DNA of 64,000 bases from Enterococcus faecalis_A (GCA_051295955.1 JBPDWA010000004.1:248001-312000), one strand, 5' to 3'. Shown: positions 17,687 to 27,455, counted from the first letter of the stretch. Program-made: numbers and translations. The notes: generated by a model not told the origin, from the letters alone.

Positions 17687-18037
17687 TTATTTTCGAAAAA
17701 TTTTTTCCAGCGTTTTTCCTTTCGCTAATTCATCTACTAGTTTATCTAAATAGCGAATTTTTTGCATCAGAGGTTCTTTAATTTCCTCAACACGATAGCC
17801 ACAAATAACACCTTTGATTAAAACAGCATGTTCATTTATTTTTAGTGCTTCTTCAAAAAAAGTTGCCAGCGTTACTTGATTTTCGATTTGCTTTTGCAAT
17901 CCGGCTTGATCATAACCTGTGAGCCAAAAAATAATTTCATCTACTTCAACTTAGGTCCGATTTTTTCGTTCCGCCTTTTGGATGTACATGGGATAAATAC
18001 TAGCAAACGTCATGGTATAAATCTTAGGTTGATTCAT
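17687..18037 (-). pseudogene. DUF2200 family protein, interrupted by an in-frame stop
   Basis: The frame starting ATG 18037 reads MNQPKIYTMTFASIYPMYIQ and on to KNRT, then hits TAA at 17951-17953 (codon 29). It resumes in the same frame as VEVDEIIFWLTGYDQAG and runs to 17687. Total 116 residues if the stop were a Lys codon (AAA to TAA), the normal DUF2200 length. A 70-residue fragment could start internally. DUF2200 proteins are small conserved proteins of unknown function. The gene lies immediately beyond leader 2. Confidence 0.8.
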
Positions 18038-18089
18038 AAAGTAGCCTCGCTTTTAAAAAAGTTTCCTTTTTTAGTGTAACACACGAGAC

Positions 18090-18117
18090 CGCTCATTGCA
18101 GAACGCTCATTGCAGAA
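18090..18117. repeat. Perfect 14-bp tandem repeat
   Basis: CGCTCATTGCAGAA occurs twice head to tail between the DUF2200 remnant and the deglycase operon. It could be a small regulatory site or a replication-slippage scar. Confidence 0.8.
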
Positions 18118-18122
18118 TTTTT

Positions 18123-19127
18123 TTAATAATTAAATTGACGATAGTAGCGACGAATCTCAAGAGGATGGCAGTTTAACTTTTCAACATGAGCATCAATCCG
18201 CTGTGTTACTGCATGCATCAATAAAAATGAAAGTACTCGTCCACGATATTTTTCACTAATTCCTGGTACAGCATAATCTTTTGAATCTATAATTGTATAA
18301 TTGGCACAAATTTTTGGCAATAAATTAGCGACTCGTTTTGCAAGCGGACGTTGTTCGTCTTCTCCTACAAATAATGTTACTGGTGTTGTTTCATCAACAA
18401 TTTCCAAGGTGCCATGTAAAAATTCTGCGGCGTGAATTGATTTCGAACGTAACCAGCTTTGCTCTTCCCAATAGCACATCGCATAAGAATATACGGCTCC
18501 CCATTGATTGCCAGCGCCAATAAAATAGTGCAGCTCATCATGACGATGTTTTTCCGCAAACGCTAAACCAAAAGCATCTGCACTTTTTTCTGCTTCTACT
18601 AAACCAACCGGTAAGTATTCTTCTAACTCATGATAATAATCTTCGTATTCTGCAAACTCGCCATTTTGATTCATTAAACGATCCGCTACCATAAAGAACT
18701 TTATTTGTTCTGTGCCTGGCGCTGGATAAGTTACGGTATAATCACATAAATTTGCTAGACGGCTATCTTTTGTATCAATAAAGCCAACTAATGTTGCTCC
18801 GACTTCTTTTATGGCTTTCACAGCTCGGACTACTTCTTGGGTAGTTCCTGTGACTGAGGACAAAATAACTAATGATTTTTCAGTTAACCGACGATTCCCT
18901 GTAGTATAATATTCAGCAGCGTGTTGAACATAAACAGGTAAATTACTTTTCCCTTGAAGGTAGGTTACCGCTTGCATGGCAGAAGCATATGTGCCGCCTA
19001 TCCCTAAATAATAAATATTGTCAAAGCCTTTAGCCCAAATCGAATCGATAATCATTTCGACTTGTGAACGCAGTGCTAATACACCTTGAATATCTTTGAT
19101 TTGTTGTTCTTCGTTAAATTTTAACAT
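18123..19127 (-). CDS. gfrF: SIS-domain deglycase, fructoselysine-6-phosphate deglycase-like
   Basis: 334 residues with two SIS sugar-isomerase folds. The first holds YYLGIGGTYASAMQ and SLVILSSVTGTTQEVV; the second holds HYFIGAGNQWGAVYSY and SIHAAEFLHGTLEIV. The fold and length match FrlB/GfrF deglycases, which split fructoselysine 6-phosphate into lysine and glucose 6-phosphate. It is the last gene of an operon with the gfrABCDEF order described in Salmonella and with deglycase function shown in Enterococcus faecium. ATG at 19127 has AAGGAG upstream. Which of the two deglycases here handles which Amadori product is inferred from order only. Confidence 0.75.
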   Translation of the reverse strand: MLKFNEEQQIKDIQGVLALRSQVEMIIDSIWAKGFDNIYYLGIGGTYASAMQAVTYLQGKSNLPVYVQHAAEYYTTGNRRLTEKSLVILSSVTGTTQEVVRAVKAIKEVGATLVGFIDTKDSRLANLCDYTVTYPAPGTEQIKFFMVADRLMNQNGEFAEYEDYYHELEEYLPVGLVEAEKSADAFGLAFAEKHRHDELHYFIGAGNQWGAVYSYAMCYWEEQSWLRSKSIHAAEFLHGTLEIVDETTPVTLFVGEDEQRPLAKRVANLLPKICANYTIIDSKDYAVPGISEKYRGRVLSFLLMHAVTQRIDAHVEKLNCHPLEIRRYYRQFNY

Positions 19128-19146
19128 GGTTGTTAGCTCCTTTGTT

Positions 19147-20196
19147 TTATAGTTTGCTTTTTAAAACCTGATCAAAATCGTCAAAAATTCTTTGAGATAA
19201 ATCGATACCTTTGGCTTTAGCTACTTGATAGGCTAAATATTGGAAGGGAATGACTAACAATAATGGACTAACCTTTTCAGGAAGCTCTGTGGCTAAACTC
19301 AGCACTCGCCTACTTTCATCGAATTTAGTGGTTATGGTAAAACAAGCACCTACATATTTAGACATATACTTTTTTAACGCTTGACTTCGCACTTGCAGCG
19401 AGCCTTGGTTTTCGATAAAAAAGAGCGTATGTGCCTGATTGGCCTCTAAATATGGTCCGTGCATGTATGCTTCTACTTCAAACCCTTGTGAAGGAAAACG
19501 AACGGTTTCAGTAAATTTCGTTTCAAATTCTTTGGCGGTACCAACATTTGGTCCATACCCAATTGCAATAAAACGAGTGCCAGCTGACAATTCTTTTTGA
19601 TAGCTTAACCAGAAAGCGGCTGTTTTTTCGATGGTTGCATCAATAGCTGTGACTGCTTGTCTAAGTGTTGCTAGTTCGTGTGTCACTTCGAGTTCTGATA
19701 TAGCATTATTTTGATAAGCGAATTTCAAGCCTAAGAGCATTAAGTTTAAGACTGTGGCACTGTAGCCTTTAGTGACAAATCCTACTGTTTCAATGCCCAT
19801 TTGTAAATTCAAAACTTCATCTACAACTTTCGTAATCGGGCTATCAAGATTACTAGTAACAGCAACAGTTTTGACAGTGGTTTGTTGTTTAATTTTAGCA
19901 ATTGCTTCAACTGTTGAAGCACTTTTACCGCTTTGGGAGACTGCCAAAACTAAGTCAAGCGTCTCATCAACTTTTCCATAATGACAGAAATTAAAGGGCT
20001 CTTGAATATCAACGTAAATCGGCGCTGTGGTTTCTAAATAAAATTTAGCCGCCTGACAGGCATTATACGAAGATCCTGTCGCTAAAATCAAGCAATGTTG
20101 AACCTTTGAAACATCAAGATCCGTCAGTTGGAATTGATCTAAAATTTTGGTTAGGGTTGCTTGTTCTTCATTGATGTAATCCAACATGGTTTTCAT
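19147..20196 (-). CDS. gfrE: SIS-domain deglycase, glucoselysine-6-phosphate deglycase-like
   Basis: 349 residues from ATG 20196, which has GGAGG 6 bases upstream; an in-frame TTG further upstream lacks a site. Two SIS domains are seen: CLILATGSSYNACQAAKFYL, LVLAVSQSGKSASTVEAI, and TRFIAIGYGPNVGTAKEFE followed by GFEVEAYMHGPYLEA. It resembles the glutamine-independent relatives of GlmS and fits GfrE, which cleaves glucoselysine 6-phosphate. It lies downstream of the four PTS genes with the ribosome site inside gfrD, so translation is probably coupled. Confidence 0.75.
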   Translation of the reverse strand: MKTMLDYINEEQATLTKILDQFQLTDLDVSKVQHCLILATGSSYNACQAAKFYLETTAPIYVDIQEPFNFCHYGKVDETLDLVLAVSQSGKSASTVEAIAKIKQQTTVKTVAVTSNLDSPITKVVDEVLNLQMGIETVGFVTKGYSATVLNLMLLGLKFAYQNNAISELEVTHELATLRQAVTAIDATIEKTAAFWLSYQKELSAGTRFIAIGYGPNVGTAKEFETKFTETVRFPSQGFEVEAYMHGPYLEANQAHTLFFIENQGSLQVRSQALKKYMSKYVGACFTITTKFDESRRVLSLATELPEKVSPLLLVIPFQYLAYQVAKAKGIDLSQRIFDDFDQVLKSKL

Positions 20197-20206
20197 TTTT
20201 AACCTC

Positions 20207-21037
20207 CTAAAATAAACCAATCAGTGAGCCAAGAATTCCGACCACAGCCATGCCAGCTAAAATCATCAGTGGCTTAACTTCTTTTTTCAATAAATAAAAG
20301 ACAAGTCCAAATGAAGCTAACGGTAATAATTTTGGCATAATATCATCAAAAATACCTTGCACGGTGACTGCATTTTTGCCACTCCCGCTAATTGTGATGG
20401 GAATTGTTAGATCAATCATGGAGGCGGTCATCGCACCAACTACCATTAAGCCAATAATTGAGGCACCTAAGGTTAAGCTTGCCATCATGCCATTTGCTTG
20501 AATCTTTTTCAAGAGTCCAGTGCCTAAGCGGTAGCCCCAGTGAGTAAATAAATAACGCAAAATCACATGAGGAATATTAAAAATCAGCAGAAACAAAATT
20601 GGACCCAATGCATTTCCCTGCAAAGCTAAAGAAGTCCCAACCCCTGTGGCAATTAAGCGCAAAGTTCCCCAGAAAAAGGAATCACCTAAGCCAGCTAAAG
20701 GTCCCATTAAAGAAGTTTTAATGCTGTCAATCGTACTGACTTCGAACTGTTCATCTAAAACGTTTTCCTCTTCCATCGCTGCATTGATCCCTAAAATAAA
20801 TGTAACAATATGGGGCGTTGTATTAAAAAATGCGAGATGTCGTTGTAAAGCATTCGCCATTTCCGCTTTTTTCGGATACAGTTTCTTTAAAATTGGAATT
20901 ATGGCATACACGTACGCCATATTCATCTGCCGTTCATAATTCCAAGAAAATTCCATTTGAAATGATCGCCAAAACACTCGGTTCAGTTCTTTTTTGGTAA
21001 TTAATTGTTCCGTCGCCGGCTTAGAAATCTTCGTCAT
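20207..21037 (-). CDS. gfrD: PTS mannose-family IID component
   Basis: 276 residues. EIID-Man family features are WNYERQMNMAYVYAIIPILKKLY near the N-terminus, SLMGPLAGLGDSFFWGTLR in the middle, and C-terminal hydrophobic segments (LPLASFGLVFYLLKKEVKPL). With IIC it forms the membrane channel for sugar uptake and phosphorylation. It starts inside the end of gfrC (17-bp overlap). Confidence 0.92.
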   Translation of the reverse strand: MTKISKPATEQLITKKELNRVFWRSFQMEFSWNYERQMNMAYVYAIIPILKKLYPKKAEMANALQRHLAFFNTTPHIVTFILGINAAMEEENVLDEQFEVSTIDSIKTSLMGPLAGLGDSFFWGTLRLIATGVGTSLALQGNALGPILFLLIFNIPHVILRYLFTHWGYRLGTGLLKKIQANGMMASLTLGASIIGLMVVGAMTASMIDLTIPITISGSGKNAVTVQGIFDDIMPKLLPLASFGLVFYLLKKEVKPLMILAGMAVVGILGSLIGLF

Positions 21038-21812
21038 CGTCTAATTCCTCCCCACTGGTTGTTTGGATAGTATCTGATTTTCCTTTGGCATAATTCATCA
21101 TATTCACAACAATCACTGCCGTAATTGCACCTAAAAAAGCAATCCCTGTGACCGGCAGTTTAAAATAAGCCATTAAGACAAATCCTAAGAAGAAATACGG
21201 TGCCACCTGTTTATTTATTAGCAAGCGAGCTAGCATTGCAAAGCCCAGAGCCGGAATAATCCCAGTAGCAACTGTCAAACCGTGACGCACAAATTCAGGA
21301 ATCATATCTAACAATTCTTTGATCGTATTACTGCCTACAGCAAAAGAAATCGTCACAATCAGCGCCAACATCAATGATAAGCCAAAACCTGCTAATAAGT
21401 GCATGCGTTCAACGCCTTTATAATGACCGTCTTGCGCATAACGGTCTGCTTTTTGACTCATCATAGGAATCAATAATCCCAAATAAACGTTTTTTAAGAT
21501 CAAAGTTAAAGTAGCAATTGGCAATCCTAACACTAATGCTGTTTCAGTGCCGGCACCAGCGGTAATCGCAAAAGCCGTCCCGAGTATGCCACCAGTTACA
21601 ACATCAGGCGGAATCGAAGCTCCTACAGAAAAAGAACCGATAAACGCTAGTTCCAAAGTTGCCCCCATCACAACGCCGGTTTTAATGTCACCAAGAACAA
21701 TACCTACAAATAAACCGGTTACAATTGGACGGGAAAGTAGCGACGTTCCTAATGCATATTCCGACTGAGCAATAAAGGCGATCACGCCTAAGAGAACTGC
21801 TTGTCCTATCAT
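21021..21812 (-). CDS. gfrC: PTS mannose/sorbose-family IIC component
   Basis: 263 residues of EIIC-Man type with about seven to eight membrane segments and the family runs GLFVGIVLGDIKTGVVMGATLE and GASIPPDVVTGGILGTAFA. It ends in an acidic tail (EELDDDEDF). AAAGGA lies upstream of ATG 21812. It forms the transport pair with the overlapping IID gene. Confidence 0.92.
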   Translation of the reverse strand: MIGQAVLLGVIAFIAQSEYALGTSLLSRPIVTGLFVGIVLGDIKTGVVMGATLELAFIGSFSVGASIPPDVVTGGILGTAFAITAGAGTETALVLGLPIATLTLILKNVYLGLLIPMMSQKADRYAQDGHYKGVERMHLLAGFGLSLMLALIVTISFAVGSNTIKELLDMIPEFVRHGLTVATGIIPALGFAMLARLLINKQVAPYFFLGFVLMAYFKLPVTGIAFLGAITAVIVVNMMNYAKGKSDTIQTTSGEELDDDEDF

Positions 21813-21827
21813 TTATATTCTTCCTTT

Positions 21828-22298
21828 CTAAAAAGCATCTAGAGCTGCCACTTTTTTGTCATTTGGCACTTGTCGAATCTCGACTTCTCGCCCGGCATCT
21901 ACTAACTCTTTCACCATACCTTCTTCTTCCTGTGTAATATTAATGGCTTTAGAAATATTTCTAGTGTTTTCACGGACTTTCATGCCGCCTAAGTTAATTG
22001 CTTTTATTTCTGGAACTGCCTTAGCCATCTGATAGGCATCTGCTATGCTTTCTACAACAATAAATAATTTGTATTTATCTGTGACGCCGCTTTTTAAGGC
22101 GTCAATTGAATCATTAATGTTTTTAATAACTAACTTCACCCCCGCAGGTTTCGCTAGTTTAATCGTAGTTTTACGAATATCATTTTGCGGCACATCGTCA
22201 TTGGCGATCAAAATACAATCTGCCCCCAGCGCTTGTGTCCAAGAAAAAGCAACTTGTCCATGTAACAAGCGATGGTCCACACGTACTAATTTAATCAT
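21828..22298 (-). CDS. gfrB: PTS mannose-family IIB component
   Basis: 156 residues. The EIIB-Man/Sor signature LVRVDHRLLHGQVAFSW contains the phosphorylated histidine (about His15). It accepts phosphate from IIA and passes it to the incoming sugar. AGGAGG precedes the ATG; 15 bases separate it from IIC and 12 from IIA. Confidence 0.93.
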   Translation of the reverse strand: MIKLVRVDHRLLHGQVAFSWTQALGADCILIANDDVPQNDIRKTTIKLAKPAGVKLVIKNINDSIDALKSGVTDKYKLFIVVESIADAYQMAKAVPEIKAINLGGMKVRENTRNISKAINITQEEEGMVKELVDAGREVEIRQVPNDKKVAALDAF

Positions 22299-22310
22299 AG
22301 GTATCCCCTC

Positions 22311-22730
22311 CTAAAATTCTTCTTCTAATGTTTCTTTAGCAGCTAACGGATTACAGTAACACAAACTCTCACGTCCACTGGCCACAGCCCTTTCCACTAA
22401 GGCTTCCAATGAATCAGCCACTTCTAACTGCGTATATAATTCAATCAACAGTGCTAAATTCAAACCAGAAATCAAATACATGGGCTGCGTGCCTACATAG
22501 TTAAAAAATTCATTATTAACACTTCCTCCAAAAATATCTGTTATCACGATTAATTCCTTTTGTTTATTGTCTGTTAAAACTTGTGCAACTGTTTTTGCCA
22601 AGTCAAATGATTGCTCTGTATACGCACAAACACATTCCACATTTTTTGTTTCCCCGCATATCAAAGCTAATGACGTTTGAATTCCCGCCGCAAAATTTCC
22701 ATGTGTCGCTAAAATAATTTTTCGCTCCAC
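22311..22730 (-). CDS. gfrA: PTS mannose-family IIA component
   Basis: About 139 residues. KIILATHGNFAAGIQTSL carries the phosphorylated His typical of EIIA-Man, and TDIFGGSVNNEFF is the conserved later strand. Two GTG starts compete. The one at 22730 is preferred because GAGGTG lies 6 bases upstream; the one at 22739 lacks a spaced site. It is the first gene of the operon, directly behind the sigma-54 promoter, leaving a leader of under 20 bases. Confidence 0.88.
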   Translation of the reverse strand: MERKIILATHGNFAAGIQTSLALICGETKNVECVCAYTEQSFDLAKTVAQVLTDNKQKELIVITDIFGGSVNNEFFNYVGTQPMYLISGLNLALLIELYTQLEVADSLEALVERAVASGRESLCYCNPLAAKETLEEEF

Positions 22731-22757
22731 TTCATTCACCTCACTTACTTATTTATA

Positions 22758-22774
22758 TAGCAAAAAGAGTGCCA
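22758..22774 (-). promoter_or_regulatory. Sigma-54 (-24/-12) promoter of the gfr-type operon
   Basis: Minus strand TGGCAC-TCTTT-TTGCTA, a near-perfect match to the RpoN consensus with correct spacing. The predicted start is near 22748. It lies between the LevR-type activator gene and the PTS genes, as in other levR-controlled mannose-family operons. The -24 element is inside the terminator hairpin of the activator gene. Confidence 0.9.
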
Positions 22775-22790
22775 AAAAAGTGGCACTCCC
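22760..22790 (-). terminator. Terminator of the activator gene, overlapping the sigma-54 promoter
   Basis: GAGTGCCA (22767-22774 on plus) pairs with TGGCACTC (22781-22788), a perfect 8-bp stem followed on the minus strand by TTTTT. The 3' arm and the T-run double as the -24/-12 promoter. Confidence 0.8.
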
Positions 22791-22801
22791 GTTTTTATCT
22801 T

Positions 22802-25572
22802 TTAAAAATCACTCTCTGCGTTGTTAAATTCGGTTTTTTTAAACAAAACATCGTAAACATAAAAAAGTTCAGATTCAGGAATATTGACACTATATACTTT
22901 TTCAATGACACTAAAGGCTTTTTTTATTTCCTGCAACCTTTTTTTTTGACACTGTTTTAACTTGTCAGCGCCACTATATGTTTCGATCGCTTCATTACGA
23001 ATTAAACGTTCAATCAAACAACTTACGTGAACATAAATCGCTAATTTGCGGTCATTTGGTAGTGCCTGTTGCCAACGCTGTTCCAATTCAATCAAAAAGA
23101 CTTCCACTTGTCGAATAATCTTTTCTGTATCTAAAATAGTTACTGATTGGATCACACGATCTAAGGAAAAATTGCGAATAAGCTGATGGTTAACATAGCT
23201 GAGCATTTCCTCTGTCAATTCCTCTTTCGTCCATTCTAACAGTCGGTTGATCCCTTGCCCTGCAATCAGTTCTTCCAATGAAATGTATGGAACGTCAGCG
23301 TCAGAAGGATTGTTAGTACCTATAATTCCAACTACCTCATAATCGGGAAATCTTGCTTTCAACGATTCAGCTGTCAGTAGCTGACGATAGTCACAAGGAA
23401 TAATTTTTAATTGCATCCTTGTAGGCAAACTTTTTTCTAGTAAGTCCCGAATCTTTACGGCCGTGCCAATTCCTGTAGTACAAGTGGTTAAAATTACTCG
23501 CTCCGCTTTATTTTGTGGTAAAATAATTTCCCATTCATTTTGGTGCGACTTAAGGGCAATTTGCGGGAGCTCTTCAAATGGCACCCCTTTTTCAATCGCT
23601 TCTCCTATTGCAAGAGCTAAACTTGTCGTGCATTATTCATTAGTAAAAAGGGCCCTTTTTCATTTTCTGGAAAATACTGATAAATTTCTTTTAGCGATCC
23701 CATATCAAAAAGAATGACTAAGCCATTCGCTGTATTATGCCGTTCCATATAATGAATTAAATGTTCTGAAATTTTTTTGGGGGTAACATCTAAAGGCATA
23801 TCAAAAGATTGAAAGATTGGTTGATTTAAGAATCGATTCACAACATTGGCAATACTGCTAGCTGTTGCATAACCGTGGGCAACGATCACCGCTTTAGGAT
23901 AATGACTTTCTTTAACCGCTCCTGAGTAATGGAGATATGTTGTTAAAATAATTCGATCTATCGGCGCTAAATCAATATCAAGTGCACGCTTAGCCAAAGT
24001 TAATAATTGTTCTGAATAAACAAAGCTAGTTGTTAAGCTTGATTGAACCTCAGATAATAGCTTTTCAATAATATTTAAATGTTCTGATTCAGGAATCCAT
24101 TCAATAAATCGCCGTTGAAATAAATACGTACTTAAGGTGTACACTAAGCTACCGTTAAAATGAATTTGGTGAGAAGCTTCGATGGTTTCCAATAATTGTC
24201 GCATATTTTGCGTGATAAATAAAAGCATGTCATGGCTTTTCTCACGGTTCGTTTCAAACAATAAATAGTCGAATAATCCTTCAATTTCCTTTGAAATTGC
24301 TCCACTGGCTTCCGAAAGTTTCTGATGATGTGTAGCATAATGAAAGAGGATTCGTTCATAGCTTTGAATAATTTTTTTTTGTTCCAGCTCTCCTTCTTCC
24401 ACCAGTGATTCCATTGTAGTTTGATCTTCAATACGAAGCACCGCTTCATTTTCATTAACCGTTAGTGCCAATGATGGGTTTAATAACTCTTTAGGCATTG
24501 AATGAATCGTAATCGGAATGCTATTTTTTTCGAGATTAGAGGCAAAACTTCTAGCAGCTATAATTTTTATAATATTTTTTAGTTCGCCCACATTTCCCGG
24601 ATAGTGGTGCTGTTCCAATAGCTGAATCACTTGAGGAGAGATTGTTAAGGTTTTTTTTATCGCTTGCTGTTCTTCATAAAAGGCTCGAATGATTAACTGC
24701 TTTCTTTCTGCTTGTGTTCGTTCGGAAAGGGCGGGAATTTTAATTTGAATCGGTACTCTTCTTAAAAAAGTAGTTAAAAAAGTGCTGGCTACTTCTTCAG
24801 TGGTCGCAAAACATAACCGACAAGTTACTGGAATCGGTTGGTTGGATTCCCCCATATGATAGATGACGCCTTGATCTAAAAAAGTAAATAATTTTTCCTG
24901 ACCTTCAGGACTCAAACGATGGACTTCATCTAAAAATAGAACGCCGCCTTGAGCACTTTCAAAAGCTCCTTTTTTATCAATATCAGCCCCGGTAAACGCA
25001 CCTTTAACATGGCCAAACAACTGACTTGTCAAAAGCTCCGGATTATTGGCATACTGGGCACAATTTACAGTCACAAAGGGGGCAGACTCCTCCAACAAGT
25101 CATTTTGTACGCAAAATTGATAATACAAAGAGGCAAAAAAACTTTTTCCGGTACCGCTTTCTCCAGTTAATAATACAGGTAAACTTCCATTGGGATAAAA
25201 TGCAGCCATTTTTAATTGCTCAATTGTTTGCGCTAAACTACCTCGATAACCAATTACATGTTGAAAAAAATCCGCTTTTTTGCCAAATATCGGTCGTTCC
25301 TCAATAATTGCTTGTAAACTCTGATACTTTGTTGATTTTAACGAATAGTTTTGCTGTTGAAACACTTCTTTATGAAAAAAATAAACCGGTCGAGTATTTA
25401 CCTTAACTAAGATTCCTGCTTCGTTCAGTTGGTTTAAATAATGACTCGCTGTATTCCGCTTAATTGAAAAAGTGTGTGCGATATGGCTGGCTGTAAAAAT
25501 TTCGCTTACCAATGATGGCTCAAAAAAAGACGTTTGATTGCGTAAATAATTCACTAACTGAGTTTTTAACAT
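22802..25572 (-). pseudogene. gfrR: LevR-type sigma-54-dependent PTS activator, frameshifted
   Basis: ATG 25572 follows GGGAGGTGAT (an upstream in-frame GTG lies in the ribosome site). The first frame, about 651 residues, holds an N-terminal winged helix, an AAA+ domain with GESGTGKS (137-144) and the sigma-54 contact motif GAFTGAD (191-197), a PRD, and an EIIA-like domain with VIVAHGYATASS. It stops at 23617. The protein continues one frame over from about 23630 with TSLALAIGEAIEKGVPF, an EIIB-like segment and a final PRD to 22802. The interval is one base short of a multiple of three; repaired length is about 924 residues, normal for LevR. The truncated product retains HTH, AAA+ and PRD1 but loses the EIIB/PRD2 end. 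Confidence 0.88.
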
Positions 25573-25587
25573 AAAATCACCTCCCAC

Positions 25588-25882
25588 TTATCATAACTTA
25601 CATTGGTCAAACGTCAATATTCAAATTTTTAGAGATTTTTCTTTTTAATCAATGGGTCATTCTTAAGTTACGAAAGGACAAAAATCTGATTTCTTATTCA
25701 TCGGCCCCTTTTATTTATCAGAAAACTAGGAAACAAGTAGCTTCTAAAAGAACTTGGAATTCCCAAGAATACCTAATAAACACACCAAAATAGCACTAAT
25801 GAATCGTTGCTTTTTTAGTATAGGAATAATCGTCAGTTATTTGTTTCCTTCATATCTAATTTTGAAATGAAAAAGAAAGACA
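25588..25882. other. Intergenic DNA between activator and defence operon, no gene seen
   Basis: About 295 AT-rich bases. It must contain the activator promoter, but no convincing -35/-10 pair was picked out by eye and no open frame has a ribosome site. Confidence 0.5.
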
Positions 25883-25925
25883 AAAAGACTTGGTTTATCA
25901 GCCTTACCTGATAAACCAAGCCCTT
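25883..25925 (-). terminator. Terminator of the TIR-DUF-dGTPase operon
   Basis: Perfect 13-bp stem CTTGGTTTATCAG / CTGATAAACCAAG with a 6-base loop, followed on the minus strand by TCTTTTTG. It lies about 170 bases beyond the dGTPase stop. Confidence 0.75.
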
Positions 25926-26096
25926 TATTAAAGATCTGAATTATGAATGACAATTAATTTTTCTCAATCTCTCAACGATCCTTCACAGACTTTGATGTCT
26001 TTAGTGACTAGCTTTTATGACAAAATGATGATGACCGTATAATTAAATAACTTTTACTCGCAGCTGTAAGTTCTATAAAACTTTTTGACAAAATTT

Positions 26097-27455
26097 TTAG
26101 GAAAATAATGTATCATAGACTTTCTTTGCATAGCCATCTGTCATACTACAAACAAAATCAACCGCTAGCTTTAAACGATAATAATCTTTATCTACCTCAT
26201 TAGAATCCTGCGTTTCTCGCTCATAGAGCTGTTTCGCACTTTCCGGAATATTATTAAAAATACGTTCTTCATATTTATTCATCTTGATTTTTTGGTGCTT
26301 TAAGGCAACCGGAACTAATTCGTCTAATAAACGATTAATAATGTTAAAACCTAGTACTTCTTGATCGAGAATCATTTTTGATTGAAAAACGTACTGATGC
26401 GAAAAATGCTTCAACGCTTGGAAGCAACGGACTTCGTCACATGCTTCGTTGATAATTTCTTCTGTGAATTTACCCGCTACGAGCTCTTTATAATGTTGAA
26501 CAAAACTAGTAGCTGCACTTTTATAAACTTTTCCTTGGGTTTTGCGTAAAAACTCTTGTAACACTGCTGATTCTGATGTTTTTTCATCCAAGTTCAAAAA
26601 TTTTTTTGTGTTTGTTTTTTCATCAATAAATTCTTTTAATTCTTGGTAGCTATATAACTCATAATTATAAGCATCTTCAATATCAGAAAAGGTATAAGCG
26701 ATATCATCAGCTGCCTCTAATAAAAAAACCAAAGGATGCCGACTATTTTTAGTTCCTGTTGCATATTTGATTCGTTCGAAGACCGTTGTTTCAGAGTAAA
26801 AGTAACCAACTTTTTTAGTTAAGAGATTCTGTTTATTTAATTGATCTGAAGGTACGATATATTTAATAACTGTATCAAGTGTTGAAGCCGTTAACCCCAT
26901 TCCTTTGGTAGAAGCACCATTATAATTATGCAACTTAGTGAGTAAACGAATCGTTTGAGCATTCCCCTCAAACTTCAAAAAATCGTTTCTTTGCTGTTCA
27001 CTAAAAGCGTCCCAGCAGGCAAATAACGGCCCATTTTTAGCAAACCATATGCGAATTGCTTCTTCACCAAAATGACCAAAAGGTGGATTACCAATATCAT
27101 GGATTAAGGCAGCGGTCTCTAACAAGCGAAAACTCTCGGTTAATTCTGCTACTTCAATATTAATTTTTTTTAAAAGGAATATAACTTCCTCTAACAGATC
27201 ACGTGTATGCATTGCTACTTCCAAACTATGCGTCAAACGAGTCCGTACAAAATCATTTCGTTCCAAGGGAAACACTTGAGTTTTATCTTGCAGCCTTCTA
27301 AAAGCATCACTTTTAACCACACGGCGATAATCTCTATTAAAAGCTTCTCTTAACGTAGCCTTTAATTCTTTTTGAAGTTTTGTCCATTCATTCTTATAAT
27401 AGTTAGTTTTGTCTGTGTATATTCGGCACGTTCCAACCAGATTATTCCAATTCAT
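26097..27455 (-). CDS. dgt: dGTPase-type dNTP triphosphohydrolase (HD domain)
   Basis: 452 residues of the Dgt family. Residues 50-110 hold VFPLERNDFVRTRLTHSLEV, and the HD metal centre is completed by LIHDIGNPPFGHFGE. ATG 27455 has GGAGT upstream. Dgt enzymes cleave dGTP to deoxyguanosine and triphosphate, and bacterial dGTPases are known antiphage effectors that drain dNTPs. Here it is third in a run with a TIR gene and a TIGR04141/DUF6119-like gene, 34 bases after the latter, with a terminator after it and none before. A housekeeping role in dNTP balance is the alternative. Confidence 0.85.
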   Translation of the reverse strand: MNWNNLVGTCRIYTDKTNYYKNEWTKLQKELKATLREAFNRDYRRVVKSDAFRRLQDKTQVFPLERNDFVRTRLTHSLEVAMHTRDLLEEVIFLLKKINIEVAELTESFRLLETAALIHDIGNPPFGHFGEEAIRIWFAKNGPLFACWDAFSEQQRNDFLKFEGNAQTIRLLTKLHNYNGASTKGMGLTASTLDTVIKYIVPSDQLNKQNLLTKKVGYFYSETTVFERIKYATGTKNSRHPLVFLLEAADDIAYTFSDIEDAYNYELYSYQELKEFIDEKTNTKKFLNLDEKTSESAVLQEFLRKTQGKVYKSAATSFVQHYKELVAGKFTEEIINEACDEVRCFQALKHFSHQYVFQSKMILDQEVLGFNIINRLLDELVPVALKHQKIKMNKYEERIFNNIPESAKQLYERETQDSNEVDKDYYRLKLAVDFVCSMTDGYAKKVYDTLFS

